From Actinoplanes nipponensis (lineage in GTDB: Bacteria; Actinomycetota; Actinomycetes; Mycobacteriales; Micromonosporaceae), in contig NZ_BOMQ01000024.1 in NCBI RefSeq assembly GCF_016862275.1, forward strand, positions 1 to 64,000: a stretch of DNA of 64,000 nucleotides, given 5' to 3'. Shown one piece after another: positions 7,591 through 15,214 of the stretch. Numbering within the stretch: position 1 is the stretch's first letter; every line of letters starts with the position of its first letter. Made by a program: the position numbers and the translations under genes. The notes under the pieces are model-generated. The model was not told where the DNA came from. It ran no database searches and saw nothing but the letters and a program-made list of their open reading frames with translations.

Positions 7591-9960
7591 ATGAGCACGA
7601 CGGACCTGCCCGGTTCGAGTCTGCTGGCCGGTCGCTACCGACTGGTCGAGCGGCTCGGCGCCGGCGGGATGTCAGTGGTCTGGCGAGGGTTCGACGAGGT
7701 TCTCGGTCGGCAGGTGGCGGTGAAGGTGCTGCCGCCCTCGACGAGCACCGACCCCTCGTTCCGGCGCCGACTCCGCGGGGAGGCCCAGGCCGCCGCGCGC
7801 CTGAGTCACCCGCACATCACCAACGTCTACGACTACGGCGAGGCGACCACCGTCGACGGTGAGCCCGTGCCGTACGTCGTGATGGAGCTCGTCGACGGCG
7901 AGTCGCTGGCCGCCGTGCTGGCCCGCTCGCGCCGGCTGCCGTGGCCGGCCGCCGTGCGCATCGCCTCCGAGGTCTCGGCGGCCCTGGCCGCGGCGCACGC
8001 CCGGGGCATCGTGCACCGCGACGTGACCCCGGCCAACGTCATGCTCACCTCCGCGGGCGCCAAGGTCGTCGACTTCGGCATCTCGGCCCTGATCGGCGAG
8101 AACGACATCGACCCCGACGGCAGCCTGCTCGGCACGCCGGCCTACCTGGCGCCCGAGCGGCTCGAGGGCGGCCAGGTCAGCCCGGCCACCGACGTGTACG
8201 CCGTCGGCCTGCTGATCTACCGCACCCTGATCGGCCAGCTCCCCTGGGACGTCGGCACGACCACGGCCCTGCTGCGCGCCCACCAGTACACCGAGCCCGA
8301 CCCGCTGCCGGCCGTCGAGGGCCTGCCGCCCGCGGTCTCCGCCCTGATCGCCCGCTGCCTGGAGAAGCGGCCGGCCGACCGGCCCTCCAGCGCCGAGCTG
8401 GCGCACGTGCTCGGCACGGTGACGGCCGGTGTGCCGGCCGCCCGCGCGTACGTCCCGGACGGCGCGGACAACGGCGAGGACACCACGATCCTGCCGTCGG
8501 CCCGCCGGAACACCGACGGCTACGCCCGGCTCCTGTCGGGTCTGGCCCGGGTGCCGGCCCAGGCTCCCGGCCGCGGCGTCGCGCCGATGCCCGCGGCCGA
8601 GGCGCCGGTCTCGCCGGCCCCCGCGGGATCGCCGGTGGCGCCCCCGGTCTCCGTCGCCGAGGTCGAGGCGGCGGTCGGCCCGGTCGCGTCCCCGCCCCAG
8701 CGCGGCGCCCGCAACAGCCGGTTCGGTCCCGTGAGCCCGGCCCCCGTCGGCTCGGCGGCCGCCGCCCCGCCCGCCCCGCCGTCCGAGCGGCCGGCCCGGC
8801 CGTCGGAGCAGCCGGCCTCGCCGTCCGGGAAGCCCCTGCCGCCGGCCGAGCGGTCCGCCCCGTCGTTCGGGCGGCCGGCCTCGTCGGCCCCCGGCCACCC
8901 CGGCCCGGCGCTGCGTCCCGCCTTCGGCGCGGACGGCGCGTCCCGGCCGCCGGCGGACCGTGCCGCCGGCCCGTCCACCCCGCCCGCACGTCCCGGCGGC
9001 GGGGGCGTGCCGCCGCACCAGAACAGGCCGGGCGCGGCGGCCACCGGTCCCTCGGGCCCCGGGCGCAACGGGGGCCTCACCCAGCGGCGCCGGGTGCTGA
9101 TCGTGTCGGGCGCGGTCGCCGGCGCGGTGCTCGCCGGCGGTGTGGCCGTGGCCGCGCTGGCCCGCGACGGGGCGTCGCCGCGCACGCCGAACGCGATCTC
9201 GACCACGCTGGCCGGATCGAACAAGTGCGTGGTCAGCTACGCGGTCTGGTCCGACAAAGACAACCAGTTCAAGGCCGCGATCACGGTGGCCAACCGCGAC
9301 ACGACCGCGATCAAGGACTGGAAGCTGTGGTTCGTCATGCCCGGTGACCAGGTGGTGACCGGCATCGGCAAGGTCAAGCTGGACCAGCAGGGCCGCGGCG
9401 TCACGGTGCAGTCGCCGAAGGTGCTCAGTCCCCAGCGCACCGAGACCCTGCAGGTCAACGGCCGGTACAACGCCAGCAACGCCGCCCCGATGGTCTTCCA
9501 GCTGGGCGGCGAGACCTGCCAGACGTTCGTCTCGCCGGCCCCGGGCGCGCCGTCGCGGCCGGTGGAGCACCTCAGCAACGGCACGGTCCGGCTCGGCCCG
9601 GTGCCGACCAAGGACACCCCGATCCCCGGCATCTCGATCAACCCGAGCGGCGTCGCCGTTCCGGTCCCGGTCGGGACGACGGCCCCGGCGGGCGGCGCGC
9701 CGACCAGCTCCGGTCCGGGCACCGTGGTCGATCCGGGCACCGGCACCGGCACCGGCACTGGTCCCGGGACCGGCACGGGCACCGGCGGCGAGGACGGCGA
9801 GGACATCGAGCCGTCCGTGGCGGGTACGACCCCGCCGACCACGCCGCCCACGACGGCGGTCGAGCAGCCGCCGACGACCCCGCCGACGACGGACGCGTAC
9901 ACCGACCCGGCCGACACCCCCGGCGACGTACCTCCCGCGCCCCCGGCCGGCCTCGGCTGA
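7591..9960 (+). CDS. Membrane Ser/Thr protein kinase with CBM2-like outer domain
   Basis: A 789-residue receptor-type kinase. The kinase domain covers about 16–275, with VAVKVL (Lys45), HRDVTPANVM (Asp144), VVDFG (Asp161) and YLAPERLEG, so it should be active. A Pro/Ala/Ser-rich linker (about 300–495) leads to one membrane helix (about 502–524). The outer part, 546–643, starts and ends with Cys and follows the family-2 carbohydrate-binding module pattern: ITVANRDTTAIKDWKLWF, MPGDQVVTG, GVTV, NASNAAPMVFQLGG. A Gly/Thr/Pro tail ends the protein. PASTA repeats are absent. Start is uncertain: ATG 7591 has a nearby G-run, and ATG 7579 is in frame upstream. Confidence 0.88.
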   Translation: MSTTDLPGSSLLAGRYRLVERLGAGGMSVVWRGFDEVLGRQVAVKVLPPSTSTDPSFRRRLRGEAQAAARLSHPHITNVYDYGEATTVDGEPVPYVVMELVDGESLAAVLARSRRLPWPAAVRIASEVSAALAAAHARGIVHRDVTPANVMLTSAGAKVVDFGISALIGENDIDPDGSLLGTPAYLAPERLEGGQVSPATDVYAVGLLIYRTLIGQLPWDVGTTTALLRAHQYTEPDPLPAVEGLPPAVSALIARCLEKRPADRPSSAELAHVLGTVTAGVPAARAYVPDGADNGEDTTILPSARRNTDGYARLLSGLARVPAQAPGRGVAPMPAAEAPVSPAPAGSPVAPPVSVAEVEAAVGPVASPPQRGARNSRFGPVSPAPVGSAAAAPPAPPSERPARPSEQPASPSGKPLPPAERSAPSFGRPASSAPGHPGPALRPAFGADGASRPPADRAAGPSTPPARPGGGGVPPHQNRPGAAATGPSGPGRNGGLTQRRRVLIVSGAVAGAVLAGGVAVAALARDGASPRTPNAISTTLAGSNKCVVSYAVWSDKDNQFKAAITVANRDTTAIKDWKLWFVMPGDQVVTGIGKVKLDQQGRGVTVQSPKVLSPQRTETLQVNGRYNASNAAPMVFQLGGETCQTFVSPAPGAPSRPVEHLSNGTVRLGPVPTKDTPIPGISINPSGVAVPVPVGTTAPAGGAPTSSGPGTVVDPGTGTGTGTGPGTGTGTGGEDGEDIEPSVAGTTPPTTPPTTAVEQPPTTPPTTDAYTDPADTPGDVPPAPPAGLG

Positions 9961-10257
9961 CCTGCGCCCCGCACGATCCTCGGGCGGTCGACCGGAGTTC
10001 CGGTAGGCCGCCCGAGCTGCGCGTAAAGTCGGACGGAGAGCCCGTCGGGAACCTGTGCTCCCCTCCGCGAACCGCGACGGCCGCGACGAGGGCCACCCGC
10101 CGAAATCGGTACGGACCGCATCGGCGTGCCGCCGGGCCGGGCTGACGCCCACGGGGAAGATGACTGATACCGGTCTGCAACCTGAGCGGTTCCGGTCGGC
10201 ACCGGCGCGAGCGTTAGCTGGAACCAGAGCAAGTCGTCGCACATCGGGGAGCTCCAC
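9961..10257. other. Intergenic region after the kinase gene
   Basis: Holds a strong hairpin at 9979–10016, described separately. The remainder to 10257 has no credible gene; a short open frame across 10055–10261 has no family features. A ribosome-binding site GGGGAG (10246–10251) serves the next gene. Confidence 0.6.
9979..10016 (+). terminator. Hairpin terminator after the kinase gene
   Basis: CTCGGGCGG (9979–9987) pairs perfectly with CCGCCCGAG (10008–10016); inside it ACCGG pairs with CCGGT around an AGTT loop. It starts 19 nt after the stop codon. There is no T-run, which is common for actinobacterial terminators. Confidence 0.75.
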
Positions 10258-10515
10258 ATGATCAGCACCGTCCAGGAACTGGCGGCCGAGGCGTTGTTCG
10301 TCTCGTATCTGCAGCCGTCCGAATGCCCGAGCCGGCAGACCGTCGAGGAGACCGTCACCGCCATGCTGCTGCGGCACGGCAGCGACGGCTGTGCGGCCGG
10401 GGTCGCGGAGGAGTTCGGCGACCACCCGGAGGCGGCCGTGCGCCGGATGAACTGGGTGCGTCACGAGCTGAGCGGCCTGCTGGCCGCCCCGCGCCGCCCG
10501 CACTTCGCCAGCTAG
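10258..10515 (+). CDS. Small protein of unknown function (85 aa)
   Basis: I do not recognise the family. The protein is mostly helical, acidic in the middle and basic at the end (RRMNWVRHEL, PRRPHFAS), with two Cys (CPSRQTVEETV, DGCAAGVAEEF) and no membrane segment or signal peptide. The codon pattern is typical of real genes here, and the ATG has GGGGAG 6 nt upstream, so it is probably expressed. It lies between a receptor kinase and a sigma factor gene, so a regulatory role is possible but unsupported. Confidence 0.7.
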   Translation: MISTVQELAAEALFVSYLQPSECPSRQTVEETVTAMLLRHGSDGCAAGVAEEFGDHPEAAVRRMNWVRHELSGLLAAPRRPHFAS

Positions 10516-10622
10516 GGGCCGGCCGGAGCCACCGCCCGGCGACCTGAGTCTTTTTCGCAAAAAACACCATAAAAGCAACCGAGTTCGGCCGCGCCTGCAC
10601 CTTTCGGCCACAAGTGTTCTCC

Positions 10623-10656
10623 TCATCAGCCGGTTCATCAGCCGGCTCGTACGAGC
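10623..10656 (+). promoter_or_regulatory. Tandem 12-bp repeat plus palindrome before the sigma factor
   Basis: TCATCAGCCGGT (10623–10634) is followed directly by TCATCAGCCGGC (10635–10646), which runs into the perfect palindrome GCTCGTACGAGC (10645–10656). The ribosome-binding site AGGAGGA (10658–10664) and the GTG at 10669 follow. The DNA upstream (10551–10580) is unusually AT-rich. The element looks like a regulator binding site or an mRNA leader structure. Confidence 0.5.
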
Positions 10657-10668
10657 GAGGAGGAACAC

Positions 10669-11571
10669 GTGACCGTGACGACCGATCTCCCCGCCGCCGC
10701 CGGCATCATCCACGACGCGCCGTCCGCGCGCGACCTCGAGGACCTGGTCCGCGAACACATGCCGATGGTGGGACACCTGGTTCGGGAACTGCTCAACCGT
10801 GTGCCCGGCCACGTGCATGCCGACGACCTGTCGTCCGCCGGATTCGCCGCGCTGCTGGGCGCCGCGCGCTCCTTCGACGTGAGCCGGGGCATCCCGTTCC
10901 ACCGGTTCGCCGCGGTCCGGATCCGGGGCGCGCTGCTGGACGAGCTGCGCGGGCAGGACTGGGCCAGCCGGTCGGTACGGGCCCGGGCCCGCCGCACGGC
11001 GACCGCCCGCCAGGAGCTCACCGCGGCGCTGGGTCGCACCCCGTCCGAGGCCGAGGTGGCCGAGATGCTGGGTATCGGCGTGGCCGAGCTGGCCAGCGTC
11101 GAGGACGACGTGCAGAAGGCCGCGCTGCTCAGCCTCCAGGGCTTCCCCACCGGGGCGGCCGAGGAGATGGTGCCGGAACTCTCCGAGGGCCCCGAGGACC
11201 TGCTGCTCAAGCGGGAACGCCTGGGCTACCTGCACCAGGCCATCCAGGCCCTGCCCGAGCGGCTGCGCCTGGTGGTCACCCAGTCCTTCCTGCAGGAGCA
11301 GCCGCTCAGCGACGTGGCCGCCGAGCTCGGGGTCACCGAGTCGCGGATCTCGCAGCTGCGCACCGAGGCGCTGCGCCTGTTGCGCGAGGGACTGAACAGC
11401 TCCCTGGCCCCGGAGCTGCTCACCGTCGCGGCGGGTGGGCCGCGGACCCGCAAGGGCTGCCTGCAGCGGCGGCGGACCGAGTACTTCGCCCGGGTCGCCG
11501 AGCAGGGCAACCTGCGGACCAGGCTGGCGCTGACCGACAGCCACGGGGTGCCGATCGCGGTCGCCGCCTGA
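10669..11571 (+). CDS. FliA/WhiG-type RNA polymerase sigma factor
   Basis: A 300-residue sigma-70 family protein. Region 2 contains HADDLSSAGFAALLGAA and the FliA/WhiG signature FHRFAAVRIRGALLDELR. Region 3 follows (LGRTPSEAEVAEMLGI), and region 4 ends with the helix-turn-helix PLSDVAAELGVTESRISQL. Beyond region 4 there is an extra basic tail (RTRKGCLQRRRTEYFARV) of about 50 residues, unusual for FliA. Such factors direct flagellar or sporulation genes in motile-spore actinobacteria; the regulon is not shown here. GTG start with AGGAGGA 4 nt upstream. A strong terminator follows. Confidence 0.88.
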   Translation: MTVTTDLPAAAGIIHDAPSARDLEDLVREHMPMVGHLVRELLNRVPGHVHADDLSSAGFAALLGAARSFDVSRGIPFHRFAAVRIRGALLDELRGQDWASRSVRARARRTATARQELTAALGRTPSEAEVAEMLGIGVAELASVEDDVQKAALLSLQGFPTGAAEEMVPELSEGPEDLLLKRERLGYLHQAIQALPERLRLVVTQSFLQEQPLSDVAAELGVTESRISQLRTEALRLLREGLNSSLAPELLTVAAGGPRTRKGCLQRRRTEYFARVAEQGNLRTRLALTDSHGVPIAVAA

Positions 11572-11575
11572 CGTA

Positions 11576-11627
11576 TTCCCCGGCCCCTCCTGATCATTGT
11601 TGAAGTGGATCATGAGGGGTCGGGGAA
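11576..11627 (+). terminator. Long hairpin terminator after the sigma factor gene
   Basis: Three stacked stems: TTCCCC/GGGGAA, CCCCTC/GAGGGG and TGATC/GATCA, separated by small symmetrical mismatches, with a 12-nt loop (11596–11607). It begins 4 nt after the stop codon. Being symmetrical, it could act in either direction. Confidence 0.82.
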
Positions 11628-11729
11628 AAGAATTCCCCCACCCCCGTCATACGGGGTCGCGAGTGGACGACGGTCTATGCAACGATTCGTCCGTCCGCAA
11701 TCTCGGGACCAACTCGCACGGGGGTTTCC

Positions 11730-12962
11730 TTGTATTTCCGCATGCGTATCGCGGCGTTCTGCGCCGCTGTCACGATCGTCTCCGTGGGCGCCGGATCGGC
11801 GCCCGCGGTCGCCGATCCCGCACCCGCCCCGCCGGCGGCCGCGCCGGGCGCCACGCTCAGCCGGCCCGTCGCGGCGCCGGCCGGCAAGCAGCTCTGCGCC
11901 GCCGTCACGGCGCATCCGCGCAAGTTCATCAGAGCCGGCGAGACCCAGGCCGGCTGCGCCGTGGCCGCGACGACCGCGGCCGCCGCCGCGGTCGCGCCGG
12001 TCAGCTGTCAGGACCAGACGACCGGCACCTGGCACTACCGCCGCACCTCGGTCTGCCTCGCGGGCTACCAGCGCAGCCTGCAGACCGTCGACGCCGCCGG
12101 CAAGGTCACCGGCACCGCCACGATCGAGATCTCCACCGACATGCCGTTCCAGACCGAGCGCCTGACCTGGACGGAGAACTGGTACCTCACCCTGACCGCG
12201 GCGACCGGGCGCCTGACGACCATGGGTCTCACCTGGTCGGTGGCCTGCGGCACCGGCTGCGCGGCGCGCAGCACGCCGGCCGGCGCGCAGCAGGTCACGG
12301 TGGGTGCGACGGTGTCCGGCACGACGACGTACACGGCCAACCCGGCCGGCCGCAGCGAGTGGACCCAGACGTACTCGCTGGCCGCCACCAACCCGTCCGG
12401 CGACACCCTGCCGGTGCAGAGCTACCCGGGCTACTACCCGTTCCGCTGCGACCGGGTGATCGGCCCGAACCCCGGCTGCGTGGTCCCGGCGGTGACCATG
12501 TCGCTGGCGATGAGCAAGTCCGGGGCCGAGCGGTCGGTGCAGGCGGCCTGGCTGCTCCAGCGCGACTTCCCGGACAACTGGGGGGCCGGCGCCAAGCTGC
12601 ACCGCCAGATGGATTCGACGCTGGCCCAGGCCAACTACGACGCCGTCTGCAACGACGGGACGTTCGTCAAGAGCGGCACGTCGGACACGTGCGTGCTGTT
12701 CCCGCCCGCCTCGACGTACGAGACCGCGCGGCTGCTCGGCCTGTCGGCCGGTGACTGCGTGGACGCCACCGCCCGGCAGTCGCGGGGCACCGGCCAGTGG
12801 TATCTGGACTACGCGGCGGGCACCGTCGATTTCACCGAACGGTGCCTGCGGGCCCACGCGCCGGACACCGAGGCGGCCGAATTCCAGCGTCAGCTGAACG
12901 GGTTCTACCAGGGCCAGCGCATTCTCGACAATGACGCCTTCGGGCTGGTTTTCTCCGGCTGA
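11730..12962 (+). CDS. Secreted NucA/NucB-like protein, catalytic motif altered
   Basis: A 410-residue exported protein: signal peptide 1–28 (cleavage after PAVA), an Ala/Pro stretch, then a β-rich domain and a C-terminal domain. The pattern PFRCDRVIGPNPGCVVP … NWGAGAKLHRQMD … CVLFPPASTYETA … FYQGQRILDNDAFGLVF resembles secreted NucA/NucB nucleases of actinomycetes. In those the core is usually CDE(Y/F)PFAST; here residues 321–329 read CVLFPPAST, so the acidic pair is missing. It may be an inactive relative. Assignment is by motif memory only. TTG 11730 has a GGGGG run 5 nt upstream; ATG 11742 is the alternative. Confidence 0.65.
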   Translation: MYFRMRIAAFCAAVTIVSVGAGSAPAVADPAPAPPAAAPGATLSRPVAAPAGKQLCAAVTAHPRKFIRAGETQAGCAVAATTAAAAAVAPVSCQDQTTGTWHYRRTSVCLAGYQRSLQTVDAAGKVTGTATIEISTDMPFQTERLTWTENWYLTLTAATGRLTTMGLTWSVACGTGCAARSTPAGAQQVTVGATVSGTTTYTANPAGRSEWTQTYSLAATNPSGDTLPVQSYPGYYPFRCDRVIGPNPGCVVPAVTMSLAMSKSGAERSVQAAWLLQRDFPDNWGAGAKLHRQMDSTLAQANYDAVCNDGTFVKSGTSDTCVLFPPASTYETARLLGLSAGDCVDATARQSRGTGQWYLDYAAGTVDFTERCLRAHAPDTEAAEFQRQLNGFYQGQRILDNDAFGLVFSG

Positions 12963-13023
12963 GGAATCAATTCCGGCAGCGCGTATTCCATCGACCGTGG
13001 GGCGGCTTCGCGGCAGGACATCC

Positions 13024-13039
13024 CGGGCGGGGCCGCCCG
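13024..13039. terminator. Possible two-way terminator between convergent genes
   Basis: CGGGCGG (13024–13030) pairs with CCGCCCG (13033–13039) around a 2-nt gap, in the 110-nt gap between the convergent NucA/NucB-like gene and ureD. Nearby G/C runs allow alternative stems. Confidence 0.45.
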
Positions 13040-13072
13040 CGGGCGGTGGCGCGGGACAGACGTCTCGGGGTG

Positions 13073-13810
13073 TCACTCGCCGGGCGCGGCGCAGAGCGGA
13101 TCCAGGGCGGCGCGTACCTGGCGGATGTCCCGGCCGACGGCGGACGCGAGCAGCCCCGGCCCGGCGAGCGGCATGAGCGCGGCGTCCCCGCCCAGCAGCG
13201 CCGGCTCGGGCCACCCCGGGCCGGCCAGCACCAGCGCGCCGACCGCCCGGCCGCCACCGAGCACGGCTGCTCCCGACCAGCCCGGCGCGCCGGGGCCGAC
13301 CGCCAGCTCGTGCCGGTGGAGGGTGCTGCCCGCGTACCGGATGGTCACGTCGGCCCGCACGTCGCCGGACGGCTCGTCGTGCCGGCCGCAGACCAGGTCG
13401 TCGCGCCACAGCAGCCGGCCGCCCGCGGCGACCTCGACCCGGGTGCCGGCCCGGTGCCGGCAGCCGGCCGCCGCGATCAGCGGCTCCGGCAGCCAGCGCA
13501 ACGTCGCGTCCGCCGCGACGGCCGCCCGGATCTCCAGCCGCGACGGCGGCGCCCCGGCCCGGCCCGGTAGTGCGAGCTGGGCGGCGACACTGCGCACCGT
13601 CAGCCGCGCGGCCGGCCCCACCTCGACGTCCAGGCGCAGGTCGTCGCCGCCCAACGGCCCGGCGGCGCCACCGACGAGATGCACGGTGACGGCACCGCCC
13701 GCGCGCGGCCCGGTCCGGCGCAGCAACAGCGGCGACTCGCCCCGGAGCACCCGCAGCCGGGTGCCGCCCCGCCCGTCGGCCTCGGCGACGATCCGGGCCT
13801 CGGCCCGCAT
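13073..13810 (-). CDS. ureD: Urease accessory protein UreD
   Basis: A 245-residue UreD (UreH), the scaffold that binds apo-urease with UreF and UreG while nickel is loaded. It has the expected β-rich composition, with GDDLRLDVEVGPAARLTVRSVAAQ near residue 60 (only part quoted) and WRDDLVCGRHDE. Family members are usually 250–280 residues, so this is slightly short at the N-terminus. It is the last gene of the operon, 52 nt after ureG. Confidence 0.87.
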   Translation of the reverse strand: MRAEARIVAEADGRGGTRLRVLRGESPLLLRRTGPRAGGAVTVHLVGGAAGPLGGDDLRLDVEVGPAARLTVRSVAAQLALPGRAGAPPSRLEIRAAVAADATLRWLPEPLIAAAGCRHRAGTRVEVAAGGRLLWRDDLVCGRHDEPSGDVRADVTIRYAGSTLHRHELAVGPGAPGWSGAAVLGGGRAVGALVLAGPGWPEPALLGGDAALMPLAGPGLLASAVGRDIRQVRAALDPLCAAPGE

Positions 13811-13862
13811 CAGCGCGCCACCGGCCGCACCCGCGGGTGGGCGCCGGAGGGCCGCGGGGGCG

Positions 13863-14570
13863 TCAAGGGGCCGGGACCCGGGCCGCCACCAGCGCGCGGA
13901 TCCAGTCGGCGACCGGGGCGGCCGCCCGGTCCTGGACCAGCGACAGGAACACCGTCGGCAGGTCGCCGCGCCGGGCCCGCGCGTCCCGGTCCATCACCGC
14001 CAGGTCGGCGCCGACCAGCGGGGCCAGGTCGGTCTTGTTGATCACCAGCAGGTCCGCCGTGGTGACCCCCGGGCCGCCCTTGCGGGGCACCTTGTCGCCC
14101 CCGGCCACGTCGACCACGAAGATCTGCCGGTCGATCAGGCCCTTGCTGAACGTCGCCGTCAGGTTGTCGCCGCCGCTCTCCACCAGCACCAGCTCCAGCG
14201 GCCCGAGCGCGGCCTCCAGGTCCTCGACCGCGTCGAGGTTCGCCGAGATGTCGTCGCGGATCGCCGTGTGCGGGCAGCAGCCGGTCTCCACCGCGCGGAT
14301 GCGCTCGGCCGGCAGCACGCCGTTGCGCAGCAGGAAGTCGGCGTCCTCGGTGGTGTAGATGTCGTTGGTCACGACGGCCAGCCGCAGCTCCGCCCCTAGC
14401 GCCCGGCACAGCGCCGCGACCAGCGCGGTCTTGCCGGAGCCGACCGGGCCGCCGATGCCGATCCGCAGCGCGCGGGGCGCTGCGGGCAGCGGGGCGTGCG
14501 GGTCCACACCCGGATCGGGGTGGCTGTGGGGCGCCTCGTCGGGGCCGTGTTCGTGCGGTTCAGGATGCAA
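13863..14570 (-). CDS. ureG: Urease accessory GTPase UreG
   Basis: A 235-residue SIMIBI-class GTPase that drives nickel insertion into urease. The P-loop [13 protein letters not shown] lies near residue 40; the nickel-binding motif [11 protein letters not shown] and the base-specificity motif INKTD are present. The first ~30 residues are His-rich ([17 protein letters not shown]), giving an extra metal-binding tail. Its start overlaps the end of ureF by 11 nt. Confidence 0.95.
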   Translation of the reverse strand: MHPEPHEHGPDEAPHSHPDPGVDPHAPLPAAPRALRIGIGGPVGSGKTALVAALCRALGAELRLAVVTNDIYTTEDADFLLRNGVLPAERIRAVETGCCPHTAIRDDISANLDAVEDLEAALGPLELVLVESGGDNLTATFSKGLIDRQIFVVDVAGGDKVPRKGGPGVTTADLLVINKTDLAPLVGADLAVMDRDARARRGDLPTVFLSLVQDRAAAPVADWIRALVAARVPAP

Positions 14571-15204
14571 AGAGACGCACCTCCCAGGTGGCGTGCAGCT
14601 CGGCGCCGAGGTCGAGCAGGGGCGCTCCGGCGGCCGGCAGGTCGTCGACCGGGTCGTCGGTGCGGGCCGCGGCGTCCGCCGCGATCCGGTCGATCTCGGG
14701 GGCCAGGCGGGCCAGCAGCGCGTGCACCGCGTACGGGTCGAGGCCCAGCAGCCGGACCGCCGCGCCGGCCGGACCGCTCACCGTGCCATGCGCCGCCGCG
14801 ACCGCGGCCTCCCGCGGGCCCAGCCCGGCGGCGGCGGCGAGGGCGCCGAGCGCGACGGGGTGGTGCGGCTCGCGGCCTAGCTCCGGCAGGGACCACATCG
14901 CCCGCCCGGCGCGCAGCAGCGCCCGGCCCTGGGCCCGGGAGGCCCGGCGCAGCGCGGGCGAGGGCGTCCGGGCGTCCAGGCCGCGATCGAGATCCCGGAA
15001 GTCCCCGGTACGGGCACACGCGCCGGCCGCGAAGGCGGCGGACACCAGGCCCGTGGTGTGCAGCCGTCCCCGCAGGAACCCGCCCAGGTCGCCGACGTCG
15101 CGGACCCGCCCCGCCGCCACCGCCGCCTCCAGCCCGCCCGAGTGCGCGTGCCCACCGGCGGGCAGCCTCCCGTCGGCCAGCACCAACAGCGTCGCCAGGC
15201 TCAT
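14560..15204 (-). CDS. ureF: Urease accessory protein UreF
   Basis: A 214-residue all-helical UreF, which acts on UreG's GTPase while bound to the UreD–apo-urease complex. The N-terminus [20 protein letters not shown] is the typical UreF opening. Length is normal. It starts 10 nt after the ureC stop and overlaps ureG at its end. Confidence 0.92.
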   Translation of the reverse strand: MSLATLLVLADGRLPAGGHAHSGGLEAAVAAGRVRDVGDLGGFLRGRLHTTGLVSAAFAAGACARTGDFRDLDRGLDARTPSPALRRASRAQGRALLRAGRAMWSLPELGREPHHPVALGALAAAAGLGPREAAVAAAHGTVSGPAGAAVRLLGLDPYAVHALLARLAPEIDRIAADAAARTDDPVDDLPAAGAPLLDLGAELHATWEVRLFAS

Positions 15205-15214
15205 CCGGGCGTCC

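Noticed and set aside
10055..10261. A 68-codon frame before the small protein gene
   Set aside because: Its end overlaps the ATG of the next gene, it has no ribosome-binding site and its composition is unremarkable.
7672..11613. A ~1300-codon minus-strand open frame across the kinase and sigma factor genes
   Set aside because: It has no recognisable domain, has a composition typical of antisense reading, and covers two well-supported plus-strand genes.
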